A DNA stretch of 55,311 nt, taken from RECG01 sp964444805 (GTDB taxonomy: Bacteria > Bacillota_I > Bacilli_A > Acholeplasmatales > Acholeplasmataceae). Location of the stretch: the NCBI GenBank assembly GCA_964444805.1, contig CAYUIK010000039.1:1-55311 (forward strand). The letters are read 5' to 3'. The notes under the pieces are model-generated. The model was not told where the DNA came from and did not search any database. It saw only the letters and a program-made list of their open reading frames with translations. The translations under genes and the position numbers were made by a program. Of the stretch, positions 49,259 to 55,311 are shown piece by piece. Each line of letters begins with the position of its first letter. Within the stretch, counting starts at the first letter, position 1.

Positions 49259-50726
49259 CACTATGTATAACATCTTCAATCAGATGATGCATGGCTTTAA
49301 TTCCTTCTTCATTCAGTTTGAAGACACCGGCGTCTTCGATGACGCGTACGAACTTTTTCCCGACTTCTTCGAGCAAATCATCATACGTCCAAACAGTCTT
49401 TTTGTTTTTCAACTCATCATACCAGGGCGCGTGTTCTGTCAGGTTCAACACGTGCTCTTGTTCGTGATTTTGAAGTGACTCGAGAATCGTCTTGAGCTCG
49501 TTTTTGAGTCTACCCGGTAAGATCGCCAATCCAATCGCTTCGATCAACCCGATGTTTTCCTTCTTGATGTGCTGGACATCCTTATGGGGATGAAAGATGC
49601 CATCCGGATAACGATCGGATGTTCGGTTGTTTCGGAAAATGATATCGAGTTCGTAGGTATTGCCTTTCTTTCTGACAATCGGCGTGATCGTGTTATGCAG
49701 GACTTCCTTCGTGTGACTGAGGATGTCCAGATTCGGGTTGTCGTAGTTCTGCCAATAGTCGAGAAAAGCCTTGGCGTATTCGGTCAATCGTAAGCGATCC
49801 GTTGACTTTAGACGAACCGTCGAGAGCGGCCAATGCACATGCTCGATGATTACTTTTCCTTTGTCATAGGTTCGGATGATGCTTGCTTCTTCGATCGGGA
49901 ATGTGTGTTTCCCGCCTTGGAAGTGATCGTGATTTAGAATCGATCCGCCCACGATCGGTAGATCGGCATTCGATCCGATGAAATAATCCGGAAAACGATC
50001 GATGAAATCGAAGAGATAGACGAACGTTTTGTCCGTAATCGCCATCGGTCTGTGTTCATCCGATAAAACGATCGCATGCTCATTATAGTAGAGATAAGGC
50101 GAATACTGAAAGTGCCACGTCTCGCCCCCGAGTTCGATCGGTACGATTCGCAAATTCATGCGCGCATTGTAATAGTTTCGTTCGTTCTCCTTACATAGAG
50201 GACACTTTGGTCGTCCTTCGATCTGATCCTGTACATTCAGTCTCGCCTTCGCGATGTCTTTTGGATCTTTTTCGGGTTTGGCGAGATTGATCGTCATCTG
50301 CAATACGCCATACCCGCTATGGTATGTCCAAGACATGTTTTTCTTCAGTCGTTCACTCTTGATGTAGTTAACGGCGATCGACAAGTCGTAGAGCATTTTC
50401 GTTGCGCGATTAAAATCGATTTCATAGAGATCTTTGAAACGCGCCTTGACGGTGTTCGGACTGGGCATCATGGCATCCATGACATAAGCTTCGAATGCGT
50501 CTCTTTCAGCGAGCGTATTCGGTTCGTAGAGCTCGTTTTCTTCGGCATAGTCCAGGATCGGCTCAAGAATGACATCGAGACCAGGCAACGCATGGTGTCT
50601 CGTAAATGTCCATTTTGGCAAATCGAAAATGGCGATCAGACGGTCTTGGACGAGTGAGACTTCGCACATGTCGAAAAGATCGTGTTCGATGCCATAGCTC
50701 ATCAGCGTATCGAGATGCTTTTTCAT
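49239..50726 (-). CDS. galT: UDP-glucose-hexose-1-phosphate uridylyltransferase (class II)
   Basis: A 495-residue GalT of the class II type found in Bacillota, exchanging uridylyl groups between UDP-glucose and galactose-1-phosphate. Visible markers are CPLCKENERNYYNARMNLRI, GSILNHDHFQGGKHTFPIE (the H-x-H region) and DIIFRNNRTSDRYPDGIFHP. No similarity to the shorter class I HPH enzymes is evident. It is the last of galK-galM-galT; the start overlaps the galM stop by ATGA. Glucose-1-phosphate from this step can feed GlgC. No galE is present in the window. Confidence 0.95.
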   Translation of the reverse strand: MKKHLDTLMSYGIEHDLFDMCEVSLVQDRLIAIFDLPKWTFTRHHALPGLDVILEPILDYAEENELYEPNTLAERDAFEAYVMDAMMPSPNTVKARFKDLYEIDFNRATKMLYDLSIAVNYIKSERLKKNMSWTYHSGYGVLQMTINLAKPEKDPKDIAKARLNVQDQIEGRPKCPLCKENERNYYNARMNLRIVPIELGGETWHFQYSPYLYYNEHAIVLSDEHRPMAITDKTFVYLFDFIDRFPDYFIGSNADLPIVGGSILNHDHFQGGKHTFPIEEASIIRTYDKGKVIIEHVHWPLSTVRLKSTDRLRLTEYAKAFLDYWQNYDNPNLDILSHTKEVLHNTITPIVRKKGNTYELDIIFRNNRTSDRYPDGIFHPHKDVQHIKKENIGLIEAIGLAILPGRLKNELKTILESLQNHEQEHVLNLTEHAPWYDELKNKKTVWTYDDLLEEVGKKFVRVIEDAGVFKLNEEGIKAMHHLIEDVIHSERVSAL

Positions 50727-51769
50727 GGCGTTTTCCTGGCAAACGCGTAAACGATCTCGTGCTGGAATCGCTCGTTTTTCCGGAGTATGCCACTGTTGAG
50801 TAGGGGTTCGTGAATGCCACCCGGTTCATATTGGCATTCGAGCGTGATACTCGAATGGTATCCCTTGTTTGTCGCGCTATTGAGCGCTGTCGCCGAATAT
50901 TTGTTGTGAGAAAACACCACGATCGAAGGATATGTCGTGTAGAGTTTAAGTTCATAGCCAGACTCGGGGTGTTCGAGTCTGGCAACCCAGTCCTTTTGAT
51001 CGTCTTGATCGATTAAAAAGGTGTTATCAAATCCTTCGAAAGGCGTATCGCGTAGAGCCTTGATTGGTTCGTTCAACATCATAGGCGAACGGAAATCGAA
51101 TGGCGTATGTGCGACATCGCGGATTTCCTTTAAGTGATATGCGGCATCGACATCAAGGTACTTAGAAGACTTAAGCGTCAGAACGTGATCATAGACCTCT
51201 TTCTTTTCTGGTGACAAATTGAAATAGGCGTGGTTTGTGACGTTTAAAATCGTGTCTCGATCACTTTGCCCTTCGATCGATATGGATAGTCGGTTTTGGT
51301 TGTCGAGCGTATACGTTATCGAGACACTAAGATTTCCGGGAAAATCCTCTTCGCGATCGGGACTGAAATAAGAGAAGGTCACCTGAACAGAATTTTGGTC
51401 TTCAAACGTGTTCGCAACCTCAAACCTTTGAAAGGAGAACCCTTTGGGTCCGCCATGGAGCTTCGCATTCGGTCCATCGTTAGGCGATACGGGATATGAT
51501 ATGTCATCGATCGTGTAGTCCGGCACGAACAATCGACCGCTTGCCCGACCGACGGACTTCCCGTAATAGAATGGAGCAACCAGAAAATCATCCAAACGAT
51601 CGGGAGCGACGAGCATGTCGACATGACTACCCTTTTCGTCAGGCATTTTTATACGATGAATCGCGGCACCGAAGGATGTGAGCTCGACGATCATTTTATG
51701 ATCGTTTTCGAGTGTGACGTATGCCGTCTTTCCCACTTTCGTGTCGATTGTTTCCATGTTTATTCGCAT
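50723..51769 (-). CDS. galM: Aldose 1-epimerase (galactose mutarotase)
   Basis: A 348-residue mutarotase that interconverts alpha and beta galactose ahead of galactokinase. Features are LHGGPKGFSFQRFEV, the catalytic histidine in TNHAYFNLS, PFDFRSPMMLNEPIKALR and the C-terminal SSITLECQYEPGGIHEP with the catalytic glutamate. The start ATG at 51769 has AGGAGAG 7 bases ahead and overlaps the end of galK by 10 bases; its end overlaps galT by 4. Both overlaps show a compact operon. Confidence 0.93.
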   Translation of the reverse strand: MRINMETIDTKVGKTAYVTLENDHKMIVELTSFGAAIHRIKMPDEKGSHVDMLVAPDRLDDFLVAPFYYGKSVGRASGRLFVPDYTIDDISYPVSPNDGPNAKLHGGPKGFSFQRFEVANTFEDQNSVQVTFSYFSPDREEDFPGNLSVSITYTLDNQNRLSISIEGQSDRDTILNVTNHAYFNLSPEKKEVYDHVLTLKSSKYLDVDAAYHLKEIRDVAHTPFDFRSPMMLNEPIKALRDTPFEGFDNTFLIDQDDQKDWVARLEHPESGYELKLYTTYPSIVVFSHNKYSATALNSATNKGYHSSITLECQYEPGGIHEPLLNSGILRKNERFQHEIVYAFARKTP

Positions 51770-52920
51770 GATTCGACTCTCCTGACACCATCCGTGAACT
51801 TGACCAAATAAAAGGAAGGTTCGAGTTGGATTTTTTTGATGTAATCGGCTTCAACCGCTGGCATGAAGCGATCGAGCAAGGCTTCTTCAACGAGTGCGAT
51901 CGCACATCCGCCGAAACCGGCTCCGGTTACGCGGGCGCCGACAGCGCCATGCGTAATCGCCGATTTGACGAGCGCATCCAAGTGTTTTCCCGTCACTTCA
52001 TAGTCCTCTTTGAGTGAGAGGTGTGATTCGTTAAGCAGGCTTCCAAACCTTTCGACATCACCCGCCTGAAGCGCTTTTTGCGCTTCGATCGTCCGGCTCT
52101 GTTCGCTTACGGCATGACGCGCGCGCTTGAGTTCGATCGGATTGTCGAGGACGTGTCTGACCGTCTCAAATTCCGCCATCGTCAGCTCACACAGGTGTTC
52201 GATTTCTTTGACTTTCTTGATCTTGAGCAGGGCGCGATGGGATTCATCGCGTCGTTCATTGTATTTCGAATCCGTCGTCTTTCTTTGATAATTCGTGTTC
52301 ATGATGACCCAGCGATAACCCGGAAAGACGGCTTTGGTCGGTTCGACTTCGAGGGTCGCTGTATTCATGAGCAACGCTCGATCTTTTTGACCAAGCGCGA
52401 TGGCGAGTTGATCCATGATGCCGCAGTGCATACCCATGTATTCGTTTTCGACCTTTTGTCCCAAAAGGGCGAGTTCCTTTCGACTCATCTTGAGATCATA
52501 GAGATCGTTGGCGATGAATGCTACGAGCAGTTCGAGTGATGCGCTTGAAGAAAGCCCGGATGCCGTGGGTAAGTCACCTTCTACGAGCAGATCGAACCCA
52601 TGGTCGATTGCAAATCCTTCGTCGATAAGCGTCCACAATATGCCTTTGGCATAGTTGGCCCATCCGTCTTCTTCCGAAAAAGAAAGGTCATCGAGCGAGC
52701 GCGTAATCATCGGTTCATCTTGGAAATTGAGGGAAACAAAACGAAAAAGACGATCCTTTCGCACGCCGACCACTCCGCACGTGCCAAGATCAATGGCAGC
52801 CGGGAAAACATATCCCCCGTGATAGTCGATGTGCTCTCCGATCAGATTGACACGTCCCGGAGAAAGGTAGGATCGAATGTCTTCGTGTCCATGAAAATAG
52901 GATTGGAATGTTTTGAGCAT
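51760..52920 (-). CDS. galK: Galactokinase
   Basis: A 386-residue GHMP-family kinase that makes galactose-1-phosphate. The galactokinase signature is GRVNLIGEHIDYHGGYVFP (residues 22-40). The ATP loop is GLSSSASLE within LPTASGLSSSASLELLVA, and the third motif is VTGAGFGGCAIALVE. Length matches bacterial GalK. It is the first gene of galK-galM-galT. Between it and the upstream glycoside hydrolase gene lie 96 bases with a possible TAAAAT -10 box, so it may have a separate promoter besides read-through. Confidence 0.97.
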   Translation of the reverse strand: MLKTFQSYFHGHEDIRSYLSPGRVNLIGEHIDYHGGYVFPAAIDLGTCGVVGVRKDRLFRFVSLNFQDEPMITRSLDDLSFSEEDGWANYAKGILWTLIDEGFAIDHGFDLLVEGDLPTASGLSSSASLELLVAFIANDLYDLKMSRKELALLGQKVENEYMGMHCGIMDQLAIALGQKDRALLMNTATLEVEPTKAVFPGYRWVIMNTNYQRKTTDSKYNERRDESHRALLKIKKVKEIEHLCELTMAEFETVRHVLDNPIELKRARHAVSEQSRTIEAQKALQAGDVERFGSLLNESHLSLKEDYEVTGKHLDALVKSAITHGAVGARVTGAGFGGCAIALVEEALLDRFMPAVEADYIKKIQLEPSFYLVKFTDGVRRVESCE

Positions 52921-53016
52921 GGTACCACCCTTGTCTTTTTATCGTCGATTCACCTTATTTTAACATGAAACCAAGGATGGTCCTACTCTTTTTTCGCAAC
53001 GTTTCATTGACGCGTT

Positions 53017-54744
53017 TCACTCACGATTGATGGACTTGAAACGGACAACAGGCAATTTAGGCTCTCGTTCTGGCGTCATGACGCCATTTGTTTCCTGCTC
53101 GACGTCGGTCGTTTGCGTAAGACAATACCCAGAAAACGTGTCGATCGAAAAGATCGCGTCCGTCAAACCCTTGAGTCTTTTATGATAACTCGTTTGATCC
53201 GTTACTTTCTGTCCATACCCCCAACCCTGATCACCTTGAAAAGCGATACCACCGTATTCGCTCATGATAACCGGTTGACCGGCGTAGGCATACCCCTTGG
53301 CGAAGACCGGTTTCGTGTGCGTCTTTCCTTCGTACGTGCCTGCGAGAATTCGATCGATGTCCTGATAGATCCGTTTTAGATCATCGCCGTTTTCAAGATA
53401 ATTATGGATTGTCACGAGATCGCTTTTCGTGTGCTCCCAACCGTCATTCGAGATGATGAAGCGCGTTCGATCGATCGCTTTCGTCCGTTCGTAGAGTCTG
53501 ACCGTGGCTAGTTGTTGTTCTTCGTCGTCATAGACATCGGGTATGCCCCACGATTCATTGAAAATGACGTATGCCATAATCGAAGGGTAATGGACGTACT
53601 GATCGACGATGTCCAACCATTCCCGTTCAAAAGCAGCGATGCCCTTTTTAGTAAACGCATAATTCGAAGGCATCTCCAACCAAACGAAAAGACCATAGGC
53701 ATCCGCTAAATAATAGAACCTCTCATCTTCGATCTTCTGATGTTTGCGGATGCCATTGAAACCCATCGCTTTGGTCACTTCGATATCCTCGATCAGTCGA
53801 TCGTAGGTCGCTGTAAGTCCGGTATCGGGCCAATAGCCCTGATCGAGCAACATCTTTAGATAGAGCTCGTTTCCGTTTAACAGGATTCGATTGCCTTCGG
53901 TTTTGAATTCACGAAAAGTCGTATAGGAATACGATCGGTCGATCGCCGTTTCGGCATCGAAGAGAATATATTCCATTCCGTAGATATTCGGTTGATCCGG
54001 AGTCCACAATGCGATATCCATGTCCAAAAGATCGATTTCATGTCGAGTGTCGCGCTGCTGAAGCTCGAGGCAGTACACGTTTTGAACGTGTCCTTTCGAA
54101 AGAATCACTTGCAATGTCAAACCCGGTCTATACTCGTTCAGCTCGATATCCAAGGCGACTTTTTTCTGAGAGACACTTGGGATCGCCTTGATGGACTCAA
54201 TAAAAAGTTTCGGTAGAAACTCAAGCCAGACGGTCTTCCAAAGTCCACTCGTTTCGACGTACCAGCACTCGAAGTTCTTTTCTTTCCATCGTTGTTTCCC
54301 GCGAACCTGATCCATGCGCTTGGTATCGAGTACGCGCAAAACGAGCGTATTAAGTCCTTCTTGAAGATGGGGAGTCACGTCAAATGAAAAACGGTGATAG
54401 CCCCCTTCTTCGTCACCGAGATGCGTTCCGTTTAACCATACGGAGGTTTGGTAGTCACTCCCCTCGAAATGCAAAACAGTCCGCTCTTTTTCCGGCTTTA
54501 AAAACGTTTGTTCATACCAGATAATATCGTGTCTCTTTTGATCGTCGATTCCACTTTTTTGTGTCTGATACGCGAATGGCACGACGATCTTTTGGGCGGT
54601 TTCGAGTCCATGCATCCAACCACTTCTTAATCCTTCGTCCTGATCGTCGAAGCGAAAACGCCACGCCCCATCCAAGATCATGAAATCATTTCGCGTCAAT
54701 CGTGGTCGCGGATGCTCCTTGATGTAGCCTTTAAAGTGTTCCAT
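53017..54744 (-). CDS. Glycoside hydrolase family 2 (beta-galactosidase-like)
   Basis: A 575-residue GH2 enzyme. The N-terminal sugar-binding jelly roll (to about residue 170) has WYEQTFLKPEKERTVLHFEG and SVWLNGTHLGDEEGGYHRF. An immunoglobulin-like domain and the TIM barrel follow. The acid/base is Glu397 in IFNESWG and the nucleophile Glu496 in IMSEYGGIAF. It is much shorter than LacZ (about 1000) and resembles the compact GH2 forms, so beta-glucuronidase or another beta-glycosidase is possible; the galactose operon next to it favours a beta-galactosidase. No signal peptide, so the substrate enters through the ABC transporter upstream. The ATG at 54744 follows GAGAGGA; longer frames lack a site. 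Confidence 0.88.
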   Translation of the reverse strand: MEHFKGYIKEHPRPRLTRNDFMILDGAWRFRFDDQDEGLRSGWMHGLETAQKIVVPFAYQTQKSGIDDQKRHDIIWYEQTFLKPEKERTVLHFEGSDYQTSVWLNGTHLGDEEGGYHRFSFDVTPHLQEGLNTLVLRVLDTKRMDQVRGKQRWKEKNFECWYVETSGLWKTVWLEFLPKLFIESIKAIPSVSQKKVALDIELNEYRPGLTLQVILSKGHVQNVYCLELQQRDTRHEIDLLDMDIALWTPDQPNIYGMEYILFDAETAIDRSYSYTTFREFKTEGNRILLNGNELYLKMLLDQGYWPDTGLTATYDRLIEDIEVTKAMGFNGIRKHQKIEDERFYYLADAYGLFVWLEMPSNYAFTKKGIAAFEREWLDIVDQYVHYPSIMAYVIFNESWGIPDVYDDEEQQLATVRLYERTKAIDRTRFIISNDGWEHTKSDLVTIHNYLENGDDLKRIYQDIDRILAGTYEGKTHTKPVFAKGYAYAGQPVIMSEYGGIAFQGDQGWGYGQKVTDQTSYHKRLKGLTDAIFSIDTFSGYCLTQTTDVEQETNGVMTPEREPKLPVVRFKSINRE

Positions 54745-54757
54745 AACGTGTCCTCTC

Positions 54758-55311
54758 CTACTTGATGCCAGTTCGTGCGACACCTTCGATAATTTTGTCC
54801 TGCAATAAGGCGTAAACAACGATGACGGGAATAATTGCCAAGAGAGCTGCTGCCATCGTCAAGCCGTAATCGTAATTGTATGTCCCCGAGATCTTGGAAA
54901 GACCGACGGGGAGGGTCCACAGATTCGCATCCGTTCCCGAAAAGATGATAAGGGGCCATAAGTAGTCGTTCCAGTTGCCCATGAATGAAAAGAGTGCGGT
55001 AACCATGAAGGCGGACTTCGATAAGGGGAGAACGATCCTTAGAAAAATCCCGAAATTACCGAGTCCATCGATCCGTGCACTTTCAATCAATTCGTGGGGT
55101 ATGCCTAGAAAAAACTGTCGCAAAAGGAAGAGCCCGAAAACGCCACCGAGTCCGGGAATGATTAAAGCGAGCCACGTCCCGAACCAACCGAAATCGATCA
55201 TCATCGTAATCAAGGGGACGAGGTTGATGACCGTGGGAATCATCGTCGTCCCAAGCACGAGCCAAAAAAGCTGATCACGAAACTTAAACTTGAGGATGCC
55301 AAACGCGTAAG
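54758..55311 (-). CDS. Carbohydrate ABC transporter permease (MalG-type), partial
   Basis: The open frame reaches the window edge without a start, so at least 184 C-terminal residues are seen. It is the inner-membrane permease of a binding-protein-dependent sugar importer. The typical beginning of the visible part is YAFGILKFKFRDQLFWLVLG. The EAA loop that contacts the ATPase is ELIESARIDGLGNFGIFLRI, and the last helix ends with KIIEGVARTGIK, a common C-terminus of this family. The stop is 13 bases ahead of the GH2 start, so both belong to one operon. The partner permease and binding protein are expected beyond the right edge. Confidence 0.92.
   Translation of the reverse strand, partial: YAFGILKFKFRDQLFWLVLGTTMIPTVINLVPLITMMIDFGWFGTWLALIIPGLGGVFGLFLLRQFFLGIPHELIESARIDGLGNFGIFLRIVLPLSKSAFMVTALFSFMGNWNDYLWPLIIFSGTDANLWTLPVGLSKISGTYNYDYGLTMAAALLAIIPVIVVYALLQDKIIEGVARTGIK

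Overview
The window reads as chromosomal DNA of an anaerobic or facultative, fermenting member of the Bacillota. Typical Bacillota markers are the hrcA-grpE-dnaK-dnaJ order behind CIRCE sites, GlpP, RecD2, class II GalT and the DUF177-rpmF pair. TGA is a normal stop (UGG encodes Trp). rsmH is followed by mgsA rather than ftsL/pbp genes, and the set also contains a YolD/Y-polymerase pair and an lplA. This would fit a relative of the Mollicutes (Acholeplasmatales/Izemoplasmatales-like), but that placement is an inference and no marker tree could be run. No rRNA, tRNA, CRISPR array, insertion sequence or phage block was seen.

Layout. 0.2-6.3 kb: a three-repeat membrane protein, a trypsin-like lipoprotein, a DMT exporter, an amylosucrase-type GH13 enzyme, then a Y-family polymerase with its YolD partner. 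6.4-12.2 kb: the glycerol block, glpP, two flavoproteins plus a DUF1667 protein (anaerobic glycerol-3-phosphate dehydrogenase type), glpK, and a small Rieske protein. Two terminator hairpins preceded by a shared motif suggest GlpP antitermination. 12.2-18.2 kb: an alpha/beta hydrolase, a divergent pair made of an RRNPP-like regulator and a frameshifted tandem-repeat signal-peptide gene, a GNAT acetyltransferase, glutathione peroxidase, M48 protease, and a MarR-DUF2087 operon. 18.4-29.3 kb: a P-type cation ATPase, an acyltransferase/DUF6320 pair, pheA, a small uncertain ORF, a GltS-type symporter, a PlsC-like acyltransferase, ald, and a Nudix/HD pair. 29.4-34.4 kb: glgA-glgC and recD2. 34.4-42.4 kb: the nadD-nadE-mnmA operon facing a cysteine-free Fur-family gene across a palindrome; then mgsA, rsmH, rpmF with its DUF177 partner, an unknown gene and lplA. 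42.4-48.1 kb: dnaJ, dnaK, grpE, hrcA, a metallo-beta-lactamase-fold protein and rpmG. 48.2-55.3 kb: ispG, then galT, galM, galK, a GH2 beta-galactosidase-like enzyme and a truncated sugar ABC permease at the window edge.

How the genes fit together. The last block imports a sugar, probably a beta-galactoside, cleaves it and runs the Leloir pathway to glucose-1-phosphate. GlgC and GlgA can store that as alpha-glucan, and the amylosucrase-type enzyme could build similar polymer directly from sucrose. Glycerol is phosphorylated by GlpK and oxidised by the two-flavoprotein/DUF1667 complex. MgsA offers a bypass from dihydroxyacetone phosphate. Ald, PheA and the GltS-type symporter cover parts of amino-acid metabolism.

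The most unusual locus is 13.6-14.8 kb. Restoring one base in each of two homopolymer runs turns a broken region into a 60-residue secreted precursor with two copies of a 13-14 residue motif. It lies divergent from a HTH-TPR regulator and looks like a peptide-pheromone system.
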